A stretch of 64,000 nt of DNA from NCBI GenBank assembly GCA_038380795.1, contig CM076259.1, forward strand, positions 58,919,938 to 58,983,937. Direction: 5' to 3'. Under the pieces are notes generated by a model that made no database searches, was not told the origin of the DNA, and was given only the letters and a program-made list of their open reading frames with translations. The position numbers were made by a program, and so were the translations under genes. How positions within the stretch are numbered: the stretch's first letter is position 1; the number at the start of each line of letters is the position of its first letter. This stretch comes from Pyrocephalus nanus (Eukaryota > Chordata > Aves > Passeriformes > Tyrannidae). This document shows positions 51,901 to 64,000 of the stretch, in pieces.

Positions 51901-52401
51901 GTGGCTGAAATGGGCTGGGTTAGATCTTAAACTTTCTTCCATGGCATTTCAGCTGGGTTACTCTCACAGTGGATTTTAATATGCTGCAAAGCAAAAACAT
52001 TTTGGTAGATAAGACACTTGTCCTTGATGGCTTTGATAAAGATCGCACTGCTAATGTCACCAAATCAAAGCCATTTAGGACATCTTAAGTTTTCAGTTGT
52101 CCTGTACTTTCAGTTTAAAGAGTATTTCTGTGATACATTACTTAATTATCAATTTTTTTAAAAAATTATGGTATGCAGAAGAAGATTCTCACCAACACTC
52201 ATTCTTGCCACACTTTTACCTACCCTGCTGTAGACCTACTCGCACTCTCAATGCCTGTTGGAGAAAAGAAACTTCAGCATGTGTGGATGATTGGTTTTCT
52301 TGACACTCTGTAATGTACTCTGACCTCTCTAACAGCACTAATGTGCAGGTATGTCTCAATTCTCTTATACTGACAATTCTCCCTAAAGTGTTTCTCGAAA
52401 C
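51901..52401. other. No gene seen
   Basis: Unique AT-rich sequence without a recognisable repeat or exon. Confidence 0.55.
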
Positions 52402-52700
52402 TCATAGAACCATAGAATGATTTGGTTTGGAAGAGACCTTAAAGATCACTTAGTTCCAACCTCCCTGACATTGGCAGGGATACCCCCCACTAGACCAGGT
52501 TGCTCAAGGGCCCCATCCAACCTGGCTTTGAACACTTCCAGGGATGGGGCATCCACAACTTTTCCAGACACCCTGTGCCAGTACCTCTGGGTAAAGAATT
52601 TCTTCCAAGTAGCTAATTTGAATCTCTCCCCCTTTAGTTTAAAACCATTCCCCCTTGTCCTATCAGTATCTACCTGTGTAAAAAGTAACTCATTGGACAT
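52402..52700 (-). mobile_element. CR1 LINE fragment (-)
   Basis: CR1 3' end on the minus strand. The terminus is at 52402 (TCATAGAACCATAGAATGAT), followed by AAGATCACTTAGTTCCAACC. The ORF2 C-terminal frame (52446-52700) contains GNGFKLKGERFKLATWKKFF and SLEVFKARLDGAL. It is 5'-truncated near 52700, at the TTTTTACACAGGTAGATACT-type position. Confidence 0.92.
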
Positions 52701-53310
52701 CAGGATCAGTTCTCTCTTTTTATGCTTTACTCAATGATTTTCATAAAGGGAGACTGTATTAATATCTCTTCCTGTACTAGAAAATCATGCTAAACAGCCT
52801 TGAGACTGAAGTATCTTGGGCTCCTGGTTTCACCTTGGAGTGTTTCAAATGATGTTGTCTCACAGCTGTTGCATAAAACTGAGTTCAAAGAACAGCCCTT
52901 CAATTAGTACCTCTCAGAAAGGGCTGTTAGGTTTGGATCCAGAATATTTTCAGAGAATCATAGAGTCAATAAATTGTTAGTGGATTTTGAACTCATGGTC
53001 TATGAAAGTGGTCTCAAAATTGTGCAGAGAAATGTTGAAATCCCAGATTATGAAGTTCACATTCAATTTATATAAAAAAAAAACAACCCAAAACAAACCC
53101 CCCAAAGCTCCCCAAAACCATAGGAAGGAAGGTTCAAAGCTATACAGATCAGATTCTAAAATTATATTACACTTTTAATTCAACTTCATTAATTAAATTT
53201 TTAGGTTGATACACGCAAAGACCACAGATGCAAAGAGAGGTATTGTAATGGAGGTGGAAAGGAGTGGTTGGCAAGATCTTCATGGATACCTTTTATTACT
53301 TTCCTTTGAA

Positions 53311-53362
53311 ATATTAATATTATATTTATATATTTATATATATATTTAATACTATATAATAA
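53311..53362. repeat. AT-rich low-complexity patch
   Basis: An ATATTTATATATTTATATAT-type run about 50 bases long. Confidence 0.8.
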
Positions 53363-55518
53363 AGAGTACTTTTGCTTGCCAAAAACCCCCACAAGATGGC
53401 AGTGTTCAGTTCATTAACAAGCGAAAGCAGAACTACTTTGCTCTACAGAGAAAATGAAATAGAGAAAAAAAATATCACACAAAACAGCAGTGGGTTTTTA
53501 ACCCTTTCTGCCCATCACAGAATAAGACAGTTTCCCCCCAAAGTGTACAAGAATGTGTCAGTAAAATCCACAGTGAATAACCACAACCCTGAAGAACAGC
53601 CAAATCTTGCTTTGTTACCCAGAGATAGAAGACGTATTTTGCTTAGCCAGCTAATCTTCCGAACAGTGAGAGAAAGTGAAAATGACAACTGCATTTGTCC
53701 TAGTTTGTGATTTATATATATGTACATTTCTTGTCTGTGCCTGAGGCTTAGAGCTTCTGAGATTACACACAGCCAAATGGCAAGATTTTTTTCTTTTTCC
53801 AAACAATATGTGAGATAACAAATAGATGGGTTTAGCCTCCTATATACTTCTCTTTCCACTTGTTTGATAACACAGTAAATGTAAGTATTTCCTGCATTAT
53901 TGCAATATTGTGTTGTGTTATTTTTAAAGAGACTGTTTTTTCTTAATTAATTTTCCCTCTGAATGCACACCACCTCTGTTAGAACATTTTCATTATTTAA
54001 CTTGGGAGCAGTTTGGAGAATGCCAAGCTAAATATTTAAAAATAGAGAGTATGACTTCTTATTTAGAGCATCCTTTCGTAGGTGCATCTAACTACTGAGA
54101 AAACAAAACCCAGTTCAGGTTCCAAGACACCCAGGTCTCAGTACCTAAAGATCAGTGCTTGGCTTTGTTTCCCACTTCTCAGTGGCAGGTAAATGGACAG
54201 GGCAGCCAACAAACCTTCTGACTGTCTTTGTGCTGAAAGGACACGTGTTCATCCCTGTGTAGCTGAAACTGCACTGTCCTATAAACCATGTCACCAAACC
54301 CCCCTGCCTATGGCGCACCCAAGACTCAGTAGGGTAGTCTGGTCCCTTTCTTGTTGGCATACCCACAAGTTTAATTAAGCAGCTGGCACATCTGATGCCT
54401 TCATCAGAGTAATTGTGAAGCCATCAAGCCCCAGCACTGTCTCCTGAAAAGAGTGGGATCAAGGTTTTGGGAAAAAACCCAAACAAACAAGGCACAAAGC
54501 CAACATACAGTGGTTGCAGTAACTCAGAGATTTCTGCCTGGTGCAGGGGAAAAAAAAAGAGGCAGCAAAGCCATATGACAAAGTCCCAAGAGGGACCTCA
54601 TTTCCCTGAATGACCATGCTCAAGGGTGTATGGGCATCCTTATCTTCTAGATGAGGAGAAGGCAAGGTATTCATGGGCCCATAGGATATTTCCAGAGACA
54701 TGAAATATCTGGCTACTTAGTGATGACTTCCCTTAACTGGAAACACAATACTGGGAAATGGGAAAATGCTATTCTTTAGTATCATCCATACCCTCATGAA
54801 AGTCCTTACCTGGCAATGAGCTGCAGCCAGCAGAGCATTTTATGGTGCTCTTCACCTGACAATGTCCCCAAAGCCATCAGCTTTCCCCAGCCTTTTCCTC
54901 CTGGCAGCAAGCCTCTGCTTTCAATCTTCAAGGGGACATGGTAGCCAGACCTCCTTACAGGCAGAGCCTGCTGCCCTCAACCCTATCTTTGCAGGGTGGA
55001 AAGGATCCCTCTAACAGTGGCAGTCTCTGCTCAGTGCCACAGCAGAGTTGGGGCAGGTGTTGAGCCAGCATCCTGGTAGAGGATCTCTCCAAGTTATTTA
55101 ACGTCTGTGCTACCTGGCTTTGCAGCAAATCCCAGCTCTTCAAAGGTGCAGAAAGAGGCCAGAAATGTGCTATTCCCTTTTGCTGCACAACAGTTTGGAA
55201 GCGGTAGACAGATACATCTGATACCCAGATGCATTGAGATCCAAAACCTTTCATCTTTGAGTGATTAAAATAATCCTTTTTATGCTGGAACAGGACAAAT
55301 GGTGCATCCAGAACAACATAAAAATATTTTGTTTGTCCTTTTTATTTTTGCTGTGCTAACAAAAATGGTTAAAATAAAAATAGCTCCTAGAGCAAAAATA
55401 TCTTGTTTAAAAAGCCTACCAGACTTTTTCTTAAGTTTTATTAAATGCATTTTCCTCACAAGATATATCTTGTTCTATTCATATGCATTCAAAAGTATTA
55501 TGTTATTTCACTTTATCA

Positions 55519-55558
55519 AAAAAAAAAAAAAAAAGAAAAAAAAAAAGAAAAGAAAGGA
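55519..55558. repeat. A-rich run with G interruptions
   Basis: Sixteen A, then G, then eleven A, then GAAAAG/AAAGG units. No retroposon body was recognised immediately upstream, so a simple repeat is the cautious call. Confidence 0.85.
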
Positions 55559-57669
55559 GAATTGAATCTCCTGGTATACTTATAGAACATTGGCAAAGCA
55601 GTAACGAATTCTAAAAATGAAAAGACAACTGTTCCAAAGTCAGCACCTGCTGCTGTGAGTTTGGTATTACTGGTTTTCTTTGGTACTTCCATTTCTCATG
55701 GTTTGTTGAAGCAGACGTTGCCATTTGGGAATGTCTCCAGTTAACAAGACCACTCACAATCAATCACAGCATTTTCCCAACAGATTTATTCCTTATGGTG
55801 AGGTGTGCACTTGCACAGAATATTCACTACATGCAGGATCAGAGCTGAATGAATGTAACACAGTTTCCCAACCCTTCAAGCAATAATATCAAATGACGCA
55901 GTTAATGTGGTTCCTCATTAAGAAAATGCAATGACTGATTAACACTTCACTCCTTCACATATGAGATCATCCACATTTCCAAAGGACATCATAGTATTTT
56001 CTTTTATCCTTGTCAAAACTGTACAGTGGGAAGGTAATACGGCTGTCTTGGCTACACTGGCAACATTTTAACACAAGAAGCCCTACTACTTATGACTCAT
56101 GCTGCAGTACTTGTCTGTTCATATCGTAGGATTATGATGCTCATTTTTGTGTGGACAGAGTGAGCCAGAGTACTCACTCACTGATTAGAAACAACACCAA
56201 AAATCAACGTGGGGACAAATGGAAGCCGAATTTGAGGGACCTCACAGTGTCAATCTCTGTTGTGAAATTTTAGGTCTGCTTGATTAAGCTGCAAGGAAAC
56301 GTGTTGAGCTTGCCTGGAAAATCCATGACTACACAGAGGAAATGAAACTCAGAAGAGTCATTTGTGGTTCTTACCATTGCAGGTAAGCATGGCATACTTA
56401 AAAATTACCCTTTGCTCTAATATTCAGGTATGACATTCACCAGAGTGCGTTCAGGGCCAGATAATGCACTTGCAGATGGTAATGCAGTGTGTGCTTTGCT
56501 ATACACCTTCTCCCATAGCCACAGCTCTTACACTGTTGTTTTGTAGAAACTGAAGCTCATGCAAGCTGAAGATTATATGGTTCAGCTCTCCTTCCCCTGC
56601 CCTTGAATGTCCTTTCCCATTCATTTCCAGTGTTGGTATTACTGAGTGAGAACCTGTGGCAAATCAGTTCAGGAAGCTGATGTAGCTAGAATCTGACCCA
56701 TCAAAAAAACCCCACCAAATTTATCTGTCTCAGCAGATATGTTTCATGAACTGGCACACCCTCTGATCCCAGAGGTCACAGCCTGGGACACAGCTGGTGG
56801 GGAGTCAGACCCACAATGTAACCCCCAAAACAAGATGTAGACACAACTGTCCATGAGTGCATTCAATGGGGACAACTGGGATATGCTGATTTATTTCTGT
56901 TCTGATTCCTGCTATTCCCAGTATAGCAGGATGGGCCTGATTTTAGATGTAGGCAGAGAAGACAACTGCCTTGGACAGTTGCTCTTCCTGCTTTTGTCTC
57001 TGTCCTGGAAAGGTAGACAAGCAGTTGAGGCATCTTGTGTGGCAGCTTCTTGTGTGGGACCCCCTACAAGTCATTATTTCATGGCTTGTTTCTCCTAAGC
57101 AGTAGAACATAGACATATGGCTATGCAAGACTTTCCCCACCTCTGCCCCTTTCATACCAGTTTTCCTTTCCCTTGTGGTGGCTGGACTGTCATGACACTT
57201 GTCCTAGGTTTAGCCTTACTACCAGCTTTCAACAAAACTCAATTTTTCCTACTGTGCTGAAAGACTTGAGCTGATGTTGAAGCAAATCTGTGGAAATCCT
57301 AAAAAGGGGCATAAACAGAAGTAAATAAAAAAAAAATCTTAATGATTACAGAGAGATGTAAGACAGTAAGTAAGTAAGTTGCTTGTCTAGGAAGGTGCTA
57401 ACATTTTATATCAAATGAGTTTCTTTTCACTGAACCCATCCTTTTCAAATTACTGTTCTCTATATGGTGGTAGGAAATCTCCACTTTTCCTATTGATCCT
57501 AACTATTAACAGCCACTCCTCTATTCTTTCCTTTTTTAAAATGCCATTTTGTTCAAGACAACATTGCTCCTAAACCCAAAGCTAAAATCAAATGCTCAGG
57601 TTTGTTACTTTTGGCCATGTTTCAGCAGAAATTAATATGACCCAATTGTGACCCTTCACTGAGAGACTA

Positions 57670-57840
57670 GTCACTGGAACAGGCTCTCCAGGGAAGTAGT
57701 CATGACATAGCCTGTCAGAGTTCAAGGAGTGTATAGATGATGCTCTGAGTCACATGGTTTAGTTTTAGGTAGTCCTGAGAAGAGTAACAAGTTGGACTCA
57801 ATAGTTGCCTTCCAACTTGAGGTATTCTGTGATTCTGTTT
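57670..57840 (+). mobile_element. CR1 LINE fragment (+), different subfamily
   Basis: A short plus-strand CR1 3' end: CACTGGAACAGGCTCTCCAG, then GTCAGAGTTCAAGGAG, GATGATGCTCTGAGTC, ATGGTTTAGTTTTAGGTAGT, TTCCAACTTGAGGTATTCTG and GATTCTG at about 57836. The TTTAGTTTTAGGTAGTCC wording sets it apart from the other CR1 copies here, so it belongs to another subfamily. Confidence 0.9.
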
Positions 57841-60800
57841 CCAGGAACTCTGGTTCAGACTTCTGTGGACAAATTTGGAAAGTATAAGAAACCAGACAAA
57901 TCCAGTTTTAAATAACTAAGACATGGCCAGATATTATATTAACAGGGAGTAAATGACCCCCATGGCCAGAGGCAGACTGAGAAAAAGTACTCTGCCAACC
58001 TTTATTGACAGAAATACTGGGCTGGATCAACATTTTTTTCTACAGAAATGATGCATTCCTAAACTATCTTCTTGTTTTGTTACCTGAAAACTTAGCAACC
58101 CTAGACCTGGATAAAAAAAAAACCCCTCAGACTTTATGCTTTTCTATCTTATATATTTCCATCAAGACTGAAGATGGTATGCCTGAGACTTGGCAATAAC
58201 TGTATCCAGCAAGAGGAGAAGCCGTAAACTTATTATGTGTGTCAATAAAGTCAGCAAGTTAGTCTTGGAACACACACATGGAGCAAAACTGCTGAGTAAG
58301 GGAGAGCGACTTTTCCAATTATAACAATACATTAACATGCAGGTCAGAGGTTGAAATATTAAAAAGCAGTTAACAGGTCTCTTGAGAAGCTCCGGTAATG
58401 CACAGCGGCTCTGCATACTTGCAGACAATGTAAAAAGCCACAACGTTATCCCTTAATACCACACACTTATGTGCAGAGCTCAATTAGTAAAAGCTGTTCA
58501 GGAACTGAAATGTTAGTTCTGCTGGGAGATGCCCTGCTCGGGAAAGGAAGTACCAGCACTGCGCATCCCCCAGGACCCAAAGGTGCACTGCACGGCTAGG
58601 ATCCTGCTGAAGGCTGTCAGAAATCCATCAACTGCAGAAAAAAATATTGGCGATGGTGCTTTTTAACACAGGCAAACAACCTTTCTCATGACTGGCCTTG
58701 GGTTTTCTATTGCCACCCACCACTGTTTGATGTAGCAAAGCTTTGGTTTTGATAATCTTGAACCCATTTTCAAGCACGTCAGGCACCTCCAATTAGAGAT
58801 AGATTTTTTTTTTTTAGAGAGAGCTCTACCCCCCGTTAGTTGTTAAAACTGTTTATCTCTTATGGCTCTTATGTAATTCATTGCTCTCAACCCACAGATA
58901 GTTGTACTGAGTATCATCAAAAATTCAGTATGTGCCCTTCCCAACCTCCAGCTGAAATGTTCTCACCAAATATATCTTCTGACATGGGTGGCTTGGTGTA
59001 AGGGGGTACTAGAGCTGTCAGAAGTACCCCAGGCTCCCAGCATGACCTGCCTAAACTCAGGTGTCCCATTTATTTTGCAATCCCTTGTGATGGATGAGCC
59101 CACTGCCTGCTTCTCTGCCCTATATACTTTTATGATCTTCACATCTGACCTATGGGACTTGTGTTGATGGACTAAGGAAACCCATGATTTTTTCCAGCTT
59201 ATCCGATCTCCTATACACACAGAGGAAGAGAGAGATCAAATTTTCTGTGTTGTGCTCTGAAGTTTGAGCTGGAGTTTACTTTCAGTCAGTTTGAACATAG
59301 CTGAATTTAATTAAGATCACTATTGTATTGCACACGTGAAGTTTTCCTAGCTATTCAGTGGTTTAGGGGAGAAACTAAGTCCTTGCTAAAAAAAGATTTG
59401 TTTGCTAAGTATAATATTATAATTAAAACTAAGTCACTGGAGAAGAGGTTTTAGTTTGTCTGTAAACTCCATGGCTTTTGTGGTTTTGTTGCAGTGATTT
59501 CATACCATGAATTTAAATAAACTGGGAAATAAGAGTCTGTTCTAGAGCTCAACCAAAAGATTGGTGGTCTTCCCAGTGCACTGATCAGGCAATATGAAGG
59601 GAATGTAAAACCTACATCTTACCAAAACATTATGAAACCAAAGTTTTTGCATGCGCCATGTCAAACAAACAAATGCTGAGCCCAGTGATTTTTGCAGTCA
59701 ATATACTCCATCATCTACATGATAACTTGGTAGATGCAGTTAGATCAAAGGTTTCCTTTCAGTCCCAAAGCAGAGGATGTTCTACGGTGAAATCACGACA
59801 GTTGCTTCTGCTAAGCAAAGTACTGCCTGACTCTGCCTGAGATAAAGCTCTGTCTGTTGGAAGGAAAATCTCAGTCACTCTCTGGCAATGTCATGCTTGG
59901 TCTGGGTGGAAGATGTTTTGATGGGTAACATCTGTTATTTTCACTGAAATCTGAAAGACCTGTCTACATGTTTTGGTGGTGTTTTTTCCCCTCGGTATAG
60001 GATCTGAGGGAGGGAAAAATAACTAAATTGACCTTTCATTTGACAGAGATGCAGTGTAAAAAGAACTCAAAGAAATGAATATCCTCAGAATTATGCATAG
60101 TAAGGCATTCTTACTCAGTTTTTCTCATGTAAAGAAAACCAAGAAAAACAGAGCTATTATGACTTTACCCACCTACAGACAAAGCCTGAGAAGATCCTAT
60201 TTCTCAGACCTTTGTCAAATTTTCAGTGTATCTAGTGGGATTTCTTTTTCCTCCCTTAAAACATAAATATGTTAAGTATTCTCAAAGGAAAATAGTTTTT
60301 CATCTGAGAAAACAGATGTCATCACTCTCATCCTCAAACCTTGTCTTCCTTCCCCAGCTCCATCTTTTATCCCTATCCCTCCGGCCATGGGAATACATAT
60401 TCTCATTTGTTATTAACCTCTCTTTTTTAGAGATCTTATGACATTTGTGGACAACATATATTGAGACAGAAATTGAACTTTAGGAAAATTGATACCACTA
60501 TAACCTATCTTTCTGTTTGGTTTTAAGTAAAATGTAACAGAAAACCTCAAAAGAATGAGGTACTTGCAGCCATTTAAATAAAGAAATAAGCCACTGATAA
60601 TGAAAACGTATTTTAATCTGTCATTGCAACCTCCTGAACTTGTCATCAAATTCATATGTGACACTGAACAAGGGAAGGGAAGGAAAGGGAAGGGGGAAGG
60701 TAAAGGTTAAGGGAAGGGAACAAGGAACAGGACTTCTAGGAGACACAGCGTGGAGATATTTAGGGATCTGCCATCTCACTATGAAATGGACTGGATGCAC

Positions 60801-63800
60801 AGCTGAGTTCCAGAGGACAGAAAAAATTGTGGAGGTACATTTCTGCCCACTTATATGGGGTCACACAACACAGTTTCATTGTGGGAGTTGGTCTTGAATT
60901 GCTTGAGACTCTAGAGAGAGAGTTTGTCTGGTTCTGTACAACACTCTATCTTTTGAAGCCTTGACCAAAACATTCATATCTACAAATAAGGCTTGCCAGA
61001 AAATAAAAAATAAAAAAATACCCTAATGATGAAAATTGTGCATGATTAAATATAGACAGAAAATAATATAATGTGTGTATACATGTGCCATGTTTCCTAA
61101 CTTCCTTTGCAGTCTTATGCTCTTAACAGATGTGTGTGTCTCCTTCCTAGATTTTTAAAAAAAAAAAGTAAAATGGAAGGATAGAGGTCCCAGTGCTCAG
61201 CAGCATTGTGCAATGTGAATATGAAGTACGAGAACATTTCAATCCAGTACATGGGCTTCTGCCATTTGAACTAGGGGAGAAACTGAGTTTGTGGGTAGTG
61301 TAACATAATTGCAGGGAAAATCCCTTTAAAGCCAGATACTGAAACATCTGTAGTTCAGAACGACTTCTTGTCTGCCAGCTGCTAATATCTCTTTAACCAT
61401 GTCCAAAATAAATGGTTTTGACTAGGTTGGTTTTTTTTTTTTAATTATCTTTAAGTTGCCGTATCCAATATCAACAATTTCAACCCAGAGAATGAAAGAT
61501 CTACTGACTGATAAGTAGCTACATCTGAATGTTATAACAAAAAGCGTTGAGCAAGACTAGAGATAGGAAAAATAACCTTTGGCATCTACCTAGGTGAGAA
61601 AACAAACCCAAACACACTTTCAAATTTGGGTTTAAGTCACAAGGATGCTGCTTTGTGAAAAATCTCAGTGACCCTGTTTACTTTTCTCTCTTGACCTTTC
61701 TCACTTCTGTTCTCTTGACTTCTTTGGTAATCATTGCAACACTTCTAAAACTGGATTAAATAATTGGTGCTGGTGAGTCTGGATTGTATTTAGATTTCTT
61801 GGTATATCTGCCTTATTTTAATGTTGCAATTACCATAGTTTCTGAGCTCAAGAGAATGAGGTGTAATTTAAGCTACCTGTTACCTAAGATGGCCAAACTA
61901 TGACTTCATATTCAAGAAACAAAAAGGAGGTGTTACTGATGCACACATTCCTATTGCAGGTACCTGACTTGGCACTGACTTCATACTGAGATCCAGAAAA
62001 TTGCAGCCTAGACTTCATGTATTACTCTTTGGACCTTTGTTATGCTGTAGACAAAGCTGATTTTTCCTTGCTGCCTTATAAATCAGAAAGCTCAAGGTGA
62101 GATCTAGAAGAAAAGCTACGTCTGGACATTTTAGATAATGTCTTCCCACCACCCCTTCTTTGCCTTCTGTTTTGAGGTTGGAAAATGGGAACTTTCCTTC
62201 ACACAATTCCTGCCTGCTGTCAGCTATCTTTAAACTGACTCCTGCAGCTGTATTGCAATTCATGCTGGGTTGCAGGCTCATCGATACTATGCAAATTTAC
62301 CCTGTAAGTAGATGACCCGTTACTGTGGGAACAGACTAACCTGCATCTGCCATGTTACTTTCACTTTTACTGGATAAGGTTAGTGATGAAAATAAGCTTA
62401 ATCTTGTAAGAGGTTAGGCAGTTTATTACAGAACAGAAAACTGAGTTACAAAGAACTACAGCAATAAAACATGGTACTGCTGTCTTTTGTTCCTTGAGGG
62501 TTTCTTTTCAGTAATATTTCCTCACACTGGCAGGTGGATGTTCTTCATATTGACAGATAGATACTATATGCTAGTAAAAACCAGATTTGGTTAATTTCTA
62601 TGGCAAATACCACTAATTTAAAATGTATCAGAGAAAATGTTTTAGAGAAATCGTGTTAGTTTGGGGGTTTTGTTTGATTCTTTTTTTTTGTGTTGATTGT
62701 ATCTTGCAGAACTACCTTCAGGTTAATTTTAAATTCAACCAATAGTGACTGCCATATAGACCATATGGTGCAAGCTCTAAAAACCATCCCTGAAACTTAA
62801 ATTTTAACACAGTTTTGGAGTGAATAACACTTGACCTTCGGGAAACTCGTACCAGAATGGAGAGCTATGCTTGTTTTGTGATAACTAACTCCCCTGGTAT
62901 TGAGGTCTAATACTGAAAATGGTGTATTGCAAGCAAGTGAAAAGAGCAAATGGAAACTGCACAAACCAATTTGCACTTTTCTCTTGTGCTTCAGAGCTCT
63001 GAATGTCATCTTGGGTGGAAAATGTCTTAGGAGTTTTCTCTAGCCATCTGAAACCATTCTAATATACTGAAAAATGGCAGTGACATTTCCCCAAGATATT
63101 TTTATGTGCAATACTTGGCCAGTCCTCAGTGAGAAGAGAAAAAAGGGCTCTGATTATAAACAACTGAAACAGTATCCTCAGTAGGACTTCTCTTTTTTCT
63201 CTCCACAATATATAGGTGGTCTTTTTTTAGAATCCTCATTTTCATAAAAGTACTGTATTTTTAATTTAGAAATATAACTGATGTAATGAATCCCTTCCTG
63301 TCCTCTATCCTCTCTCTTCTTCTTCTTTTTTTTCTTTACAACATGTAGACAAAACAGCAGCAGCTGCAATTATAATCCATTCACTTGCCATTCTCTAGTC
63401 AGGCTGAGCAGATCCTCTGAGTGCAAGCTCTTCCACATCAGGCATTTGGCAGATAAAGGGTCTAATGACCTTTAAATTGATATTTCCTCTCTCCCCCACA
63501 TGATGGTGACTGAGCTTCAAACAAGCTAGTGAACTTCAGGTGAATTATAAACTCTAGATGTATATAGAAACTGGGAAATAGGTCCAAACCACAGCCCTGG
63601 AGTAGCAGTTTACACATATGCCAGGTTTTATAGTATCTTAGGGGTGTTGCCTTGTGGGAAGTGTGGAAGAATTTTTACCCAGCAGCGGACTAAGAAAAGC
63701 TCCTTTTCAGGTTTTGCCTTCTCTTGGAGTAGCTGGAGCAATGCTGGGTATATCAAGACATGCTGCTCATGTTGTCATGGCTAAACAAGCAACAAGTAGC

Positions 63801-64000
63801 AACACAGGGTGCTATATATATTTTTTGCTGTAAAGATCCCCACACCTGCACTAGAATCAAGGTGGATTTAGAGTAAAACATGTCCTGGAGAAGCTCAAGT
63901 ACACATGCACTTCTGGTAGAGCAAGATGACTCCACGGTCCCATGAACATCAGATGTCAACTTCCCTTTTTCTGAAGACAGAAATTATTTAGGATGAGGCT
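57841..64000. other. No gene seen; unique AT-rich stretch to the window end
   Basis: No exon, RNA gene or recognisable interspersed repeat was found. Simple patches are T runs at about 58805-58815 and 61431-61442, a purine-rich GGGAA repeat near 60.67 kb and a CTT-rich patch at 63310-63336. Confidence 0.55.
60670..60728 (+). repeat. (GGGAA)n purine tract with G-quadruplex pattern
   Basis: Purine-rich AAGGGAAGGGAAGGAAAGGG and following units. At 60672-60696 four G-tracts of three or more are separated by loops of 2, 7 and 2 bases, satisfying the G3+N1-7 quadruplex rule on the plus strand. Confidence 0.8.

Larger units (their letters stand above)
52701..57669. other. No gene seen; unique AT-rich stretch
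   Basis: No exon could be supported. An AT-rich patch lies at 53311-53362 and a long A-rich run at 55519-55558. A 112-codon plus frame at 53375-53710 and a 114-codon minus frame overlap each other and match no known family. Confidence 0.55.

Noticed and set aside
52941..52970. GAGAATCATAGAGTCAATAA as another CR1 3' end
   Set aside because: Only the short ATCATAGA-type unit is present and no CR1 body follows, so it is too little to call.
53375..53859. Overlapping 112- and 114-codon frames on opposite strands
   Set aside because: Neither resembles a known protein. Mutual overlap and absence of splice context argue for chance.
56520..56600. GAAACTGAAGCTCATGCAAG as a MIR fragment
   Set aside because: The match is limited to one short motif. 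The surrounding MIR landmarks are missing.
1..64000. CRISPR array, operon, prophage, toxin-antitoxin or tRNA/rRNA genes
   Set aside because: Nothing of the kind is seen. The repeat content is avian nuclear DNA, and the regular repeats are simple microsatellites without spacers.

Overview
This is a piece of a bird nuclear genome. The evidence is the repeat content: at least seven 5'-truncated CR1 LINE fragments carrying the CR1 3' end (a GATGATCTTTAAGGTCCCTTCCAACC-like terminus followed by degenerate ATTCTATGA units), one nearly full-length avian endogenous-retrovirus LTR, low GC, no CpG island, and few poly(A)-tailed SINEs. The species cannot be told from the sequence. The LTR family points to birds generally and I do not narrow it further.

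The window is gene-poor. No protein-coding exon could be supported. The open frames are short (150 codons or less), overlap each other on both strands, match no family I recognise, or lie inside CR1, LTR or microsatellite sequence. The one gene-related signal is at the left edge: about 1.9 kb of AT-rich plus-strand sequence that ends in an AATAAA hexamer with a GU-rich downstream element. It is best read as the last part of a 3' untranslated region of a gene whose coding sequence lies to the left. From about 1.9 kb to 64 kb the sequence looks like intergenic (or very long intronic) DNA.

Layout. 1-1.9 kb: putative 3' UTR and poly(A) site. 6.2-6.7 kb: CR1 (+). 12.3-13.0 kb: two CR1 fragments (-) about 50 bp apart. 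15.2-15.7 kb: LTR-like element (-) with TATA box and polyadenylation hexamer. 16.9-17.4 kb and 24.1-24.6 kb: two diverged copies of the same roughly 480-bp sequence in the same orientation, about 7.2 kb apart and not explained by any repeat I recognise. 25.2-26.7 kb: a CR1 (+) split by a later CR1 (-), whose tail has grown into an (AGAAT)16 microsatellite. 34.75-35.86 kb: solo ERV LTR (+). 36-51 kb: mostly unique AT-rich sequence with a few very old MIR-like fragments and a 168-bp pyrimidine tract. 51.1-51.9 kb: (TCTA)18 microsatellite and a possible second LTR-like block. 52.4 kb: CR1 (-). 57.7 kb: CR1 (+). The rest is unique sequence with simple repeats, one of which (60.67 kb) has a canonical G-quadruplex pattern.

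There is no operon, gene cluster or defence system here. The observations most worth following are the unexplained 480-bp duplicate pair, the nested CR1 insertion with its tail-derived microsatellite, the two LTR-like blocks, and a homeodomain-site-rich block near 33.8 kb that could be a conserved regulatory element.
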